Shown: positions 37,427 to 46,230, counted from the stretch's first letter. The stretch: DNA of 64,000 nucleotides from Bacillota bacterium (GCA_015059405.1 SVAL01000001.1:161988-225987), one strand, 5' to 3'. The notes: generated by a model not told the origin, from the sequence alone. Numbers and translations: made by a program.

Positions 37427-39244
37427 TTATTTCTTTAATGTTTTTTGATAAATTATCTCATTAGTTTTTACTAGTTTGGTAGTACTAGTTAACGGCATGA
37501 AGACCATATATTTTATGTCTGTATCTTCATCAAAATATATTCTTAAATGACATGCTCCTTTTTTTGTTTTACCTTCAAAGAATGATGGTATATAACAATA
37601 TGATGCTGGATAATTAAATTGATTTTTATGAGTATGTCCAAAAATATCTATATATGAATCATCTCTATTTCTATTTTGTTTTTGATAAATAGAAGTTAAA
37701 TAATTATTCATTTCATCAATATCGATACCTGATGAACTTAAATTAATAGGAAAATCAAATGTATCAGGGTGATGAATATCAAAATGTCCTAAGTTATGGC
37801 TGCCACAATTAATTGCTACTTTTGAATGCATATATCCTAAATTAATAATATCTTCTCTTTCTTCAGCTAACATACCTATTGGGTCAAATCCGTATTTAAC
37901 AATACTTTTATCGTGATTACCACCTAATATAGCATGATAAATTCCTTCTACTTGTGGAATTGAAGTAATAGATTTCTCTACTAATTTATAACTTTCTACA
38001 GCATTTTTATATTCAAGAGGCATTCCTGGATATCCTTGATAGAAATCTCCTAAATTCAAGATTAAATGAATTCCATTTTTTACACAGTAATCATTTAATA
38101 TATCAAAACCATTTAATACTTTAGAATCTATTTGTTCAATATGGAAGTCAGAAACTAACATTATGTCATAGTACTTAGACCCATATGGTACATTTAATGA
38201 AAATGTTTGATTTTCAGCTAGCGTTGGAGATACTATTTGATAAGATGGGCACATACTAAAAGAAGTTTGTTCTAAGTTTATTTTTGATTTAATTCTTTTT
38301 AGGATTGATGATACTTCAGAACTACTTGTTACTATACCGCTATCTTTAATAAATCCTACTATTTGATTAAGGTTTGCACTTTCAAATAGAAGTTTTTCAT
38401 ATATTAACTCAGAAATTTTTTCTTGTTTCTTTTCTTTTTTTAGTTCATCTTTCTTTTTGGTTGCTTCTTTTTCTATTATCCCTTTTAATTCTTTTATTTC
38501 ATCTTGTAAACCTGAAAATTGTTCTTTATATGGTAATAAATCACATTTTTCTTGTTGTAGATTTTTTGTTTCTGTTTCAAATGCTGTTATTTTATCAGAT
38601 AATTCTCTAATGACTTCATTTAATCTATCTATTTCTTTATCTTTACCTTTTGATTCATTTTGTGATGAAGTTAGTGATGTTGTTAAAGAAGCTACCTTAC
38701 TAGTTTTTTGTTCTAATGATTCTTGTGATAATTCATATAGTTTTGTTATTTCATCTAGTTGCTTTCTTAAATCTTTTATTTGACTATTTAACGTGTTAAT
38801 TTGATTTATATATTTAGTCATAGATTCACTTTTTTCTTCTGATGGATATAATTCATTAATTGTTGTTAAAACAGTCTTTAAACAGCTTTCTTTAAATTCT
38901 AAATCCGGTTCTGTTTTTGTTCTTTCTAAATATTCATCATAAAAATATTCTAGGTTTCTTATTTTATTAAGTGTTTCATCACTAATTTCTTTGTTTGCTT
39001 CGTGAATCCAAGTTAAGAATGCATCTATTGTTAATATTATTTTAGTTAATTGTTTTATAGAAATCTTACTATCTTTATTTAATTCTTGTACTGCACTATC
39101 TGTAAAATATTCTAAGAATTCTATATCACTAATTTTACCTCTTTTTCCTAAAGCATCACACATATCTAAATAATAAATATCATCTACTGCATGTTCTCTT
39201 AAATATTTATTTAATTTAATTTTATCAACTGCTGTAATTGCCAT
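37427..39244 (-). CDS. Coiled-coil metallophosphoesterase
   Basis: The 605-aa protein has a helical N-terminus (1-140), a long coiled coil (about 145-285) and a winged-helix-like stretch (about 290-330). The calcineurin-like phosphoesterase domain (about 355-600) shows LVSDFHIE, NLGDFYQG, LGGNHDKS, DIHHPD and FGHTHKNQ, so all five metal-ligand motifs are present. Substrate unknown; the architecture suggests a nucleic-acid or structural role. It has an AAAGCGCTTT palindrome and a TGTTATAAT box upstream. Confidence 0.75.
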   Translation of the reverse strand: MAITAVDKIKLNKYLREHAVDDIYYLDMCDALGKRGKISDIEFLEYFTDSAVQELNKDSKISIKQLTKIILTIDAFLTWIHEANKEISDETLNKIRNLEYFYDEYLERTKTEPDLEFKESCLKTVLTTINELYPSEEKSESMTKYINQINTLNSQIKDLRKQLDEITKLYELSQESLEQKTSKVASLTTSLTSSQNESKGKDKEIDRLNEVIRELSDKITAFETETKNLQQEKCDLLPYKEQFSGLQDEIKELKGIIEKEATKKKDELKKEKKQEKISELIYEKLLFESANLNQIVGFIKDSGIVTSSSEVSSILKRIKSKINLEQTSFSMCPSYQIVSPTLAENQTFSLNVPYGSKYYDIMLVSDFHIEQIDSKVLNGFDILNDYCVKNGIHLILNLGDFYQGYPGMPLEYKNAVESYKLVEKSITSIPQVEGIYHAILGGNHDKSIVKYGFDPIGMLAEEREDIINLGYMHSKVAINCGSHNLGHFDIHHPDTFDFPINLSSSGIDIDEMNNYLTSIYQKQNRNRDDSYIDIFGHTHKNQFNYPASYCYIPSFFEGKTKKGACHLRIYFDEDTDIKYMVFMPLTSTTKLVKTNEIIYQKTLKK

Positions 39245-39273
39245 AATAATCCCCCTAACAAATTACTTGTTTT

Positions 39274-39293
39274 AAAGCGCTTTTATTATAACA
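39274..39293 (-). promoter_or_regulatory. Promoter with palindrome upstream of the coiled-coil phosphoesterase
   Basis: TGTTATAAT (39285-39293, minus strand) is followed at once by the perfect 10-base palindrome AAAGCGCTTT (39274-39283). The core resembles the AAGCGCTT centre of CcpA cre sites; placement just after -10 would suit repression. Confidence 0.4.
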
Positions 39294-39319
39294 TAAAAGA
39301 GTAGATTTGTATCTACTCT
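39294..39319 (-). terminator. Terminator of the 164-aa lipoprotein gene
   Basis: AGAGTAGAT (39298-39306) pairs with ATCTACTCT (39311-39319); TTTTA follows on the minus strand. Confidence 0.75.
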
Positions 39320-39331
39320 ATTTACTATTTC

Positions 39332-39826
39332 TTATTCATCATATTCATAATAATATAATGTACTAGTTTTATTATCATATAATACTAATGTAAATTTTAA
39401 AGATAAATCTTCAAATATATCTTTATCATCATATTTTAATTCTCTTTTATTGTATCTATTTATAAAATAATAATATCCATCTTCTATTTCAGGAATTTTA
39501 TTATTTTTAGCTAAATGGTATAACTCTTCATTTTCTTCATCTTTTTCTTCTTTATACATAATATATTGAAGATTATCACTTAATGGTAATTTATTATAAT
39601 TTTTAATTTGTTTTTCTATATTTTCTTTATCATATTTACAATTTAATTCTATTATTGTTTCTCCAAGCCCAAAAATATTATGATCATCATTATCTCTTAA
39701 AATTATACACTTTGATACATCTAGATCTATTTTTTCTTTTAAATAATCAGATGTATTAAAATGTGGTTTACAACCTGTTAATAAAAGGATTAAAAATGTT
39801 ATTATAAAAAGTTTTAGTTTATTCAT
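39332..39826 (-). CDS. Putative lipoprotein
   Basis: The 164-aa product starts MNKLKLFIITFLILLLTGC, a signal peptide with lipobox LTGC, so Cys19 is probably lipidated. The mature part (KPHFNTSDYLKEK...) is acidic and rich in Tyr/Asp/Glu with no known domain. ATG 39826 is chosen over ATG 39856 because AAGGTG precedes it. Monocistronic. Confidence 0.65.
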   Translation of the reverse strand: MNKLKLFIITFLILLLTGCKPHFNTSDYLKEKIDLDVSKCIILRDNDDHNIFGLGETIIELNCKYDKENIEKQIKNYNKLPLSDNLQYIMYKEEKDEENEELYHLAKNNKIPEIEDGYYYFINRYNKRELKYDDKDIFEDLSLKFTLVLYDNKTSTLYYYEYDE

Positions 39827-39853
39827 ACTTACACCTTCTATCTTTAGTATACA

Positions 39854-39880
39854 CAAAAAAACGAACTATTTCTAGTTCGT
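39854..39880 (-). terminator. Terminator of the tRNA transcript
   Basis: ACGAACTA (39861-39868) pairs with TAGTTCGT (39873-39880), followed by TTTTTT on the minus strand. Confidence 0.85.
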
Positions 39881-39891
39881 ATTTTCATAAA

Positions 39892-39976
39892 TGGTGCGGG
39901 TAACAGGAGTTGAACCTGCAAGCCTTGCGGCGCTAGATCCTAAGTCTAGTGCGTCTGCCAATTCCGCCATACCCGC
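39892..39976 (-). tRNA. tRNA-Leu (anticodon TAG)
   Basis: An 85-nt tRNA with encoded CCA. The acceptor GCGGGTA pairs with TACCCGC. The anticodon loop CTTAGGA between CTAGA and TCTAG gives TAG. A long variable arm is present, as in class II tRNALeu. It lies 4 bases after the CAT tRNA. Confidence 0.95.
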
Positions 39977-39980
39977 GATA

Positions 39981-40057
39981 TGGTGGACCCTATAGGACTC
40001 GAACCTATGACCGTCCGGTTATGAGCCGGATGCTCTAACCAACTGAGCTAAGGGTCC
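39981..40057 (-). tRNA. tRNA with anticodon CAT (probably tRNA-Ile2, otherwise elongator tRNA-Met)
   Basis: A 77-nt tRNA with encoded CCA and acceptor GGACCCT pairing AGGGTCC. The anticodon loop CTCATAA gives CAT. The C4-G69 and C5-G68 pairs fit the TilS lysidine determinants, and the sequence resembles Firmicute tRNA-Ile(k2CAU) more than elongator Met. If so, C34 becomes lysidine and reads ATA. First tRNA of the pair. Confidence 0.9.
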
Positions 40058-40068
40058 ATGACTTTTTA

Positions 40069-40097
40069 ATAGTATCACATAATTTTTTATTTTTCAA
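40069..40097 (-). promoter_or_regulatory. Promoter of the tRNA pair
   Basis: Minus strand TTGAAA (40092-40097), 17-bp spacer, TACTAT (40069-40074), 11 bases before the first tRNA base. Confidence 0.65.
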
Positions 40098-40166
40098 TAT
40101 TTAATTTTAATTTTTTTATATTTTTATTCTTTTATATTTAGTATAGTAGTGTTTTTTGTTTGTAAA

Positions 40167-40175
40167 TGTTATAAT
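40167..40175 (+). promoter_or_regulatory. Extended -10 promoter of rnhC
   Basis: TGTTATAAT on the plus strand, 18 bases before the start codon; no clear -35. Confidence 0.55.
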
Positions 40176-40193
40176 GTTATTGAGGTGCTTAGT

Positions 40194-41141
40194 ATGGCTA
40201 ATGATAATAAAAATAATTGTATTGTATTAAAAGTAGATAATGAAACTAGAAATAAAATGCTTTCTTTTTATAAGGAATATGATCGTGGTAAACAAATTCC
40301 TTATGTAACAATGCAAGCAGTTAATGAAGATGTTGTTATTACTATTTATGATACTAATAAAAAAGGCGAAAATAAAGTTATGTTTCAAGGTACTAGTGCA
40401 GATGTAGAAGCATCAGTTTGGGCTATGGAAGAAGCTGCTGTTGAAACTAGTAAAAAAGAAAAAGAAATAGATTATTCTAAATATTACTATTGTTCTTCTA
40501 TTGGTTCAGATGAAGTTGGTACTGGAGATTATTTTGGGCCTATAGTAGTTACTAGTAGTTATGTAAATAAAGAAGATATCTCTTTCTTAGAAGAACTTGG
40601 TATTCGTGATTCTAAGAAATTAGATGATGATAAAATATTAAAGATTGCTCCACAACTAGTTAAAAGAATTAAATATAAGAGTCTTATCTTAAGTAATAGT
40701 GAATATAATGAAAAATATGGTGTTGGTTATAATATCAATGAATTAAAAGCAATTATGCATAATAAAGTTTTATGGAAAATGGTACATGAAGAAGAACTTG
40801 ATTATGATTATATAGTTGTAGATGAGTTTGCAAGAGAACAAAGATATTATAGTTATCTTAATGAAACACCTAATATTCAAAGAGGTATTACATTTATGAC
40901 AAAAGCTGAAGATAAAAATTTAGCTGTTGCATGTGCTTCTGTTATTAGTAGATATATCTTTTTAAAAGAGTTTGATAAAATTTCTGATAGTTTACATATT
41001 CCTTTACCAAAGGGAGCTGGACCACAAGTAGATAAGATTGGTGAAGAAGTTGTTGAAAAATATGGAGAAGATAAATTGAAAGAAATTGCTAAACTTAATT
41101 TTAAAAATACTGAAAGAATTTTACATACTATGATATTTTAA
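40194..41141 (+). CDS. rnhC: Ribonuclease HIII
   Basis: RNase HIII cuts RNA in RNA-DNA hybrids. The 315-aa protein has the extra N-terminal TBP-like domain (about 1-95, MQAVNEDVVITIYD; KVMFQGTSADVEASVW) that separates HIII from HII. The catalytic core has GSDEVGTGDYFGPIVV (Asp, Glu), YDYIVVDEFA and further acidic ligands. ATG 40194 follows GAGGTG by 7 bases. RNase HII is also encoded (61105), so both enzymes are present, as in Bacillus. Confidence 0.93.
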   Translation: MANDNKNNCIVLKVDNETRNKMLSFYKEYDRGKQIPYVTMQAVNEDVVITIYDTNKKGENKVMFQGTSADVEASVWAMEEAAVETSKKEKEIDYSKYYYCSSIGSDEVGTGDYFGPIVVTSSYVNKEDISFLEELGIRDSKKLDDDKILKIAPQLVKRIKYKSLILSNSEYNEKYGVGYNINELKAIMHNKVLWKMVHEEELDYDYIVVDEFAREQRYYSYLNETPNIQRGITFMTKAEDKNLAVACASVISRYIFLKEFDKISDSLHIPLPKGAGPQVDKIGEEVVEKYGEDKLKEIAKLNFKNTERILHTMIF

Positions 41142-41159
41142 AATAAAATATAAAAAACA

Positions 41160-41185
41160 AAAAAGTAGAGTTTCCTCTACTTTTT
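41160..41185. terminator. Bidirectional terminator between rnhC and the SPFH gene
   Basis: AAAAAGTAGAG pairs with CTCTACTTTTT over TTTC; A and T runs allow use by both convergent genes. Confidence 0.85.
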
Positions 41186-41195
41186 ATTTATTTAA

Positions 41196-42395
41196 TTAAT
41201 TATTTACTGGAGTACCACATTCAGTACAGAATTTTCCAGTTACTTCTGTTCCGCATTTAGAACATTTTTTTGGTCCTGCTGCTACTGGAGTACCACATTC
41301 GCTACAGAATTTTCCAGTTACAGTTGCTCCGCAGTTTGTACATTTAACTCCTGCTGGTGCAGCTGGTGCTTTAGGAGCTTCTTGTTGCTTAGCATATGGA
41401 TCATATTGTTGTTGAGGTTGTGGTTGAGATCCGAATGCATTTTGCATTACTCCTCCTGCCATTCCTCCAGATGCCATATTCATCATACCAATACCCATGA
41501 ATCCAGTTGCTGAACCATTTGCATTTCCTGCTGCTGTTTCCATAACATCAAGAACACGTCCTTGTTGCATCATAGAGTTAGAGTTATGTTCGTATTCTTC
41601 GATCTTTCTATTAGAATCATCATCAAGTGTTACTGATTCTACAGCGAATCCTACTAATTTAACTCCCCTATTTCTAATTGGTTCGTCAAATACTTTTTCA
41701 TCCATTACTTGTTTAATTTCATCAGTATTACTTGGTAATTCAAGTACTGGAACTTTATGATTACTATTTCCAAGTTCGTTTAATACGTTTTGGAATGTTG
41801 CAATAACTTCTGAATTCATTTGTTCTACTAATTTATCTTTAGTTACAACATCTTCAGTTCCTGCATATGTTCTCATAAATACTGCTGGATCAAAGATTTG
41901 GAATGTATATTTACCATAACATCTTACTTTTACACTTAAAGGCATAATTGAACCAGTCATTTGGTTAGGAATAGCATGTGACCAATCTTGGAATGGGATT
42001 GGATTTCCTGTACCAAATTTATTATTTAGAATTTCTTTTACATTGAAATAGAATACTGCTTGTTCTTTATTTGGTGTTCCATTATATTTGAAACGTTCCC
42101 ACATTTCTTTAAATACTGCACCAAATTGTCCACCAAAGAATGATGGAGATGTAGATTGATCAAAGTTATAAGTACCTTCTTCTGCAGTTGCATCTACAAT
42201 ACTTCCTGAATCATAGATAACAGCTACTTGTCCAGGTGCTACAATGATTCTACTACCTTTAGAAATTTGTCCACTTTCTGTAGTCTTTTTTACCATTAAA
42301 ATATTTTCATTCATGTCTTCACATTGAATAAGATCTTGCCATTGATCTCCAAATGTTGAACCGATTGCTCCAACGGCTGCTTTAATTAATCCCAT
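41196..42395 (-). CDS. SPFH-domain protein with C-terminal zinc ribbons (YdjI-like)
   Basis: The 399-aa protein has an SPFH/Band-7 fold (about 1-260: WQDLIQCEDMNENILMVKK; VAPGQVAVIYDSGSIVDA; VKVRCYGKYTFQIFDP). A Gly/Met-rich and Gln/Pro-rich linker (about 290-345) and two zinc ribbons (CTNCGATV..CSECG and CSKCGTEV..CTECG) complete it. This is the layout of Bacillus YdjI and 'virion core' SPFH proteins, which act with YdjG and YdjH to anchor PspA. It is the last gene of a three-gene zinc-ribbon cluster. Confidence 0.85.
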   Translation of the reverse strand: MGLIKAAVGAIGSTFGDQWQDLIQCEDMNENILMVKKTTESGQISKGSRIIVAPGQVAVIYDSGSIVDATAEEGTYNFDQSTSPSFFGGQFGAVFKEMWERFKYNGTPNKEQAVFYFNVKEILNNKFGTGNPIPFQDWSHAIPNQMTGSIMPLSVKVRCYGKYTFQIFDPAVFMRTYAGTEDVVTKDKLVEQMNSEVIATFQNVLNELGNSNHKVPVLELPSNTDEIKQVMDEKVFDEPIRNRGVKLVGFAVESVTLDDDSNRKIEEYEHNSNSMMQQGRVLDVMETAAGNANGSATGFMGIGMMNMASGGMAGGVMQNAFGSQPQPQQQYDPYAKQQEAPKAPAAPAGVKCTNCGATVTGKFCSECGTPVAAGPKKCSKCGTEVTGKFCTECGTPVNN

Positions 42396-42414
42396 TTATA
42401 TTTCCTCCTTTAGA

Positions 42415-43179
42415 TTAATAATCTTCTTTATAATTAATTATTTTCCAGCACTTTAATAGACTGGCTATTTGAATGTTTGTAACTCCTTTACAGTAATTAC
42501 AATGTGTTTGTTGTAAAGATGTAATTGGACTTCCACAATTAGGACAATGCAAACCAAGAATATTTATATCAAATCCTGTTTTTGTATTATCTATTATATA
42601 TACTAATTGTGTTGTATATCTAGTTTGTCTTTTTACATCATCTTGAGAAATATCTTTATTATCTTTTCTCTTATTATAATAATACTCTAAAGATGTCGAT
42701 ATTTCAATAGTTGCGACATCTTTTTGACGTTTATAACTTTTAATTGCATGTTTGTGAAATACTATATCATCATATTTATAAGTAATGTTATTGTCTTGTA
42801 GGTCAATTATTTGATCTTGAATTTTTTCTTTAATCAAGTTAAATTCATCATCATTTACATAGGATATATCTTTATTTTCTAAAGCTAGAAATATCGCTCT
42901 TAGACTCTTTTCTACTAATAAATAAATTTCTTTTTCATTAAAATCATTAAAGTCTCTTTGAATTTCTGGAAGTAACATTTTTGTCATACCACTAACTTGT
43001 TTATGTCTTGTCTTTTCCAGAGCTTCAGCTTCTTTTGTTTCCTTATATAATGAAGTTAGTGTTTTATTTCCAAAACCAAATTTATTCATTATACTTCTTA
43101 TAAAAAGATATATTAATAAGACAATTACTAAAAATCCAATAACAATACCTAAAAAACCACCTATAATTCCTTTAATCAT
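42415..43179 (-). CDS. Membrane-anchored zinc-ribbon protein, probably Tim44-like
   Basis: The 254-aa protein has an N-terminal transmembrane helix (about 8-30), a soluble domain (about 60-205) with charged helices and a beta-rich half, and a C-terminal zinc ribbon HCPNCGSPI...CNYCKG (about 210-228). The central domain resembles Tim44-like domains, as in its upstream neighbour, but I am not certain. The start lies 1 base after the end of the 306-aa gene. Function is unknown. Confidence 0.6.
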   Translation of the reverse strand: MIKGIIGGFLGIVIGFLVIVLLIYLFIRSIMNKFGFGNKTLTSLYKETKEAEALEKTRHKQVSGMTKMLLPEIQRDFNDFNEKEIYLLVEKSLRAIFLALENKDISYVNDDEFNLIKEKIQDQIIDLQDNNITYKYDDIVFHKHAIKSYKRQKDVATIEISTSLEYYYNKRKDNKDISQDDVKRQTRYTTQLVYIIDNTKTGFDINILGLHCPNCGSPITSLQQTHCNYCKGVTNIQIASLLKCWKIINYKEDY

Positions 43180-43180
43180 A

Positions 43181-44101
43181 TTATTTTATTGATACGATAT
43201 TAGATAATACCCAATCGTGTTCTCCTGTTGTTATTATACTTCTACAGTATTCACATTGTCCGGCTGAAGTTATTTCAGTTGGCGCTCCACAATTTGGACA
43301 GTTAGTTGTTGATTTATTACTTACTCCCGCTTGTGTTAAAACACCTTTTTTTCTATTAAATGTCATATCATATTTCATAAACCAATCTTTATTAGGATCA
43401 CTTTCAATAACATTATTTGTCTTAGCATCTACTACATAGTCACGCATTGTAGCATGAAGTTCTACTACTAGTACTTCTTTATCACCATCTATATGGTAAT
43501 GTTTAAGACCACAATATCTAATACAAATCTTTTCAACTTTATTTATTTTGTTGTTTCTAATATATTCATCTAGTTGTTGATTATGTTGACTAAATAATTC
43601 TTGTGATTCGAATGGTCTAATAATTTTCCAATTTCGATCGTTCCATGCTTGTTGGATTTTCATAAATACTTCTCTTGTCCATCCGATAAATGCATCTTCC
43701 GAGAAATTAGGGTCATTTTGTCTTATATTCATCGCAATTGATTGACTTAGTCCATTATTATTCATATTTTGGCTCATCATTGCTTGTTGATTTACCATAT
43801 TGTTTTGTTGTTGTAAGTTGATTTTGGCTAGTTTTCCAGATTTCTTTAAAAAGAAGAAAACAGCTACAACTATACCTACAATTATTAGTCCACCAATTGG
43901 GCCAAAAAGATCAAAGATTATATATATAAACCAGAATACATCTCCGCTATCACCACTATCACTACTTCCGGTATCATAACTATTATTATTACCAACATCA
44001 GCTAATACAACCTGATTAGACATCAATAATAATACTGATAACACAAGAGTAAATACTAATGCATATTTGATTATTTTTTTATAATCAAATTCTTTTTTCA
44101 C
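43181..44101 (-). CDS. Tim44-like zinc-ribbon protein with N-terminal signal and TM segment
   Basis: The 306-aa protein has a signal-like first helix (about 10-34), a Ser/Asp/Gly loop (35-50) and a second helix (about 54-86). A Tim44-like domain (about 130-255; DPNFSEDAFIGWTREVFMKI and RNWKIIRPFES) and a C-terminal zinc ribbon (CPNCGAPTEI...CEYCRS, about 268-287) follow. Translation probably starts at GTG 44101, which is preceded by GAGGTGAT. It begins the cluster that runs on to the SPFH gene. The pairing of zinc ribbons with SPFH proteins recalls the YdjGHI set. Confidence 0.7.
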   Translation of the reverse strand: MKKEFDYKKIIKYALVFTLVLSVLLLMSNQVVLADVGNNNSYDTGSSDSGDSGDVFWFIYIIFDLFGPIGGLIIVGIVVAVFFFLKKSGKLAKINLQQQNNMVNQQAMMSQNMNNNGLSQSIAMNIRQNDPNFSEDAFIGWTREVFMKIQQAWNDRNWKIIRPFESQELFSQHNQQLDEYIRNNKINKVEKICIRYCGLKHYHIDGDKEVLVVELHATMRDYVVDAKTNNVIESDPNKDWFMKYDMTFNRKKGVLTQAGVSNKSTTNCPNCGAPTEITSAGQCEYCRSIITTGEHDWVLSNIVSIK

Positions 44102-44124
44102 TCTATCACCTCACTACTATAATA

Positions 44125-44133
44125 ATTATAACA
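44125..44133 (-). promoter_or_regulatory. Extended -10 promoter of the zinc-ribbon cluster
   Basis: TGTTATAAT on the minus strand, 24 bases before the GTG start. Confidence 0.5.
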
Positions 44134-44135
44134 CA

Positions 44136-44175
44136 TAAAAATTATAACGCTATAAAATATTTTTTATAACGTTAT
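44136..44175 (-). terminator. Terminator of the tandem phosphoesterase gene
   Basis: A 14-bp stem (44144-44157 with 44162-44175, one G-U pair on the minus-strand RNA) is followed by AATTTTTA. Confidence 0.75.
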
Positions 44176-44182
44176 AATCAAT

Positions 44183-46213
44183 TTATTTTTTATCTTTTTT
44201 AGGTAATCTTATATCTAATTTCTTACATTTTAAGTAATCATTTTCTATTAAATCTTTAGTCGAGAATAAATGTTCTTCAGGTTCAAAATAATGGATATTA
44301 CCTTTATCATCAGAATATATTTTTAAGAAGTATGCTCCTACTATGTTTTGTAGATTCATTTTCTTCATAAATTGTGATTGATTAACGATACATGGTACTA
44401 AAAGTGAATGTACGTTTCTATAGAACATATAATAACTCTTATGATAATGTCCTTGTAGTAGGATATTAGGTTTTTCTCCTGGGTTTAACCCCTCGATTGC
44501 TTGTTGTGGTTTGTATGAGTAAGATTTAGCGTTTCCTCCACCTGGATGATCCATTAATATTCTTAAATTGTTTATTTTAAATGTTGCTTTGTCTTGTCCT
44601 AAATAAATCATATCGTCACGACATCTATCTATCCAAGCTCCAGCTGTAGCTCCTCCATTTTTAAGATGTGTTTCATCGTGTGAACCTTGAATAAAGTATG
44701 TTGTAATACCATCAATATGAGGATACATATCAATTACATAACCTACTTGTTCATCAAATCCTCTTAAAAATAATTGATAAGTTTGTTCTTTTCTTATTTG
44801 AGTATAATCTCCATCTAAAACATCACCTATATGAAGTACAATTTTAATTCCTCTTCTATGTGCTTCTTTATACACTTCATTAATTAATGTAAGTTGTTGT
44901 TCTTTTGTACCTAAATGTGTGTCTGAAATAACACATATATTAGTTTCGATAAGACCTTCTTTATCTTTAGATGTATATTGAGTTGTTTTAGTCTTTTTCT
45001 TTTTATGGAAAATTAAACTTCCATCTTCAGTCATATTTAATTCTATTGGTTTACCATATAATTTCATTGTTTCAACTAAACCATATCCTTCAGTCATAGA
45101 AATATTCATTTCTTTTATAAAATCTTCGAATCTAGTCCCATTTTTAATAAAATTATATATTTTATCTATATGTTTTTCTGTTTCGTTTTTTACATGTGTA
45201 GTTTTATCTTTTGTTGATGAAAGTGGTTTTGAATATAAATAATCGTTTTGAATAGTTTGGTAACATGGAATTAAAGTAGGTACTACTTTTTCGATTCCTT
45301 TTTTCTTTAATTTAATATCAAGTATCCAAGCACCAACAGTATTATTAGCACCATCGTCTTTCATTTTTGGTGTTGTTGCGGTCATTCCTGGTACTGATAT
45401 TTCGTCTACTCCTCTAAAATGCATTTTTTCACATTGTAAGAAGTGTCCATGTAAAACCATATCTACTTTATCTTCGCTACGCATTGATGAGATGTATTGT
45501 TGTGGTTTATAAGATAAAGTATAAGCAACTTTTCCTTTAGGATGTCTTACTAAAATTTTTGCTTGATTTAATATTTTACCAGTTTCTTTATCTTTATTAA
45601 TTAAATTTACTGTACAGTGGTTTGGTCCAAAATAAATCATATCTTTTCTTTTATCTGATATCATTTTACCAATTGATTCTGAATTTTTTATTTCATGTGT
45701 ATGATCTTTTTCACCAGTTATGAAATATGTTTTCATGCCATTTAATTTAGGAAAATTATCGATAATATATTCTGCTTGAGATTGTGTATCATATTTAAAT
45801 AAACTGTTGTAATAGATGTTTTTTGGTGAAATTAATCCGGCAGATATATCTCCACATACTATTACTTTTCTTATTCCTTCGGCATAAGCCTTTTTATATA
45901 CTTCATTTAGAAAAGATAGTTGTTGATATTTGCTTCCTAAATTCAGATCGGAAATTACTAATATCTTTTCATTATCGCTATCAATTTCTATATCATAATC
46001 ATTATCGGCAGTGAAGTCGGTTGTACCTTTATTCATAATTTGAATTTCGTTATCTTTAATTACTGTTGAAATCATAAATCCTTCACTAGTTAATTCTTTA
46101 ATAAATCCCATTATTTCATTATTGGTTAATTCAAAATGTTTACTAGTTTCATCTAGTGTTCTTTCTTTTTTAATAAATTCTAATAAATCAGATCTTATTT
46201 CATCGATTGTCAT
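44183..46213 (-). CDS. Tandem metallophosphoesterase, N-terminal copy apparently inactive
   Basis: The 676-aa protein contains two similar modules, each a winged-helix-like lead and a calcineurin-like phosphoesterase. The C-terminal module (about 345-676) has SDTHLG, HIGDVLDG, QGSHDETH, DHPGGG and QGHYHKS, close to the full set of metal ligands. The N-terminal module (about 1-340) has SDLNLG (Asn91 for His), CGDISAG, TGEKDHTH, RHPKGK and HGHFLQ, so several ligands are lost. Matching extras such as SYKPQQ in both show one duplication. Start 46213 follows GGAGGT; the upstream ATG at 46225 lies before that site. Substrate unknown; phage and archaeal relatives carry similar DHPGGG domains. Confidence 0.8.
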   Translation of the reverse strand: MTIDEIRSDLLEFIKKERTLDETSKHFELTNNEIMGFIKELTSEGFMISTVIKDNEIQIMNKGTTDFTADNDYDIEIDSDNEKILVISDLNLGSKYQQLSFLNEVYKKAYAEGIRKVIVCGDISAGLISPKNIYYNSLFKYDTQSQAEYIIDNFPKLNGMKTYFITGEKDHTHEIKNSESIGKMISDKRKDMIYFGPNHCTVNLINKDKETGKILNQAKILVRHPKGKVAYTLSYKPQQYISSMRSEDKVDMVLHGHFLQCEKMHFRGVDEISVPGMTATTPKMKDDGANNTVGAWILDIKLKKKGIEKVVPTLIPCYQTIQNDYLYSKPLSSTKDKTTHVKNETEKHIDKIYNFIKNGTRFEDFIKEMNISMTEGYGLVETMKLYGKPIELNMTEDGSLIFHKKKKTKTTQYTSKDKEGLIETNICVISDTHLGTKEQQLTLINEVYKEAHRRGIKIVLHIGDVLDGDYTQIRKEQTYQLFLRGFDEQVGYVIDMYPHIDGITTYFIQGSHDETHLKNGGATAGAWIDRCRDDMIYLGQDKATFKINNLRILMDHPGGGNAKSYSYKPQQAIEGLNPGEKPNILLQGHYHKSYYMFYRNVHSLLVPCIVNQSQFMKKMNLQNIVGAYFLKIYSDDKGNIHYFEPEEHLFSTKDLIENDYLKCKKLDIRLPKKDKK

Positions 46214-46230
46214 ATTTACCTCCACTATGT

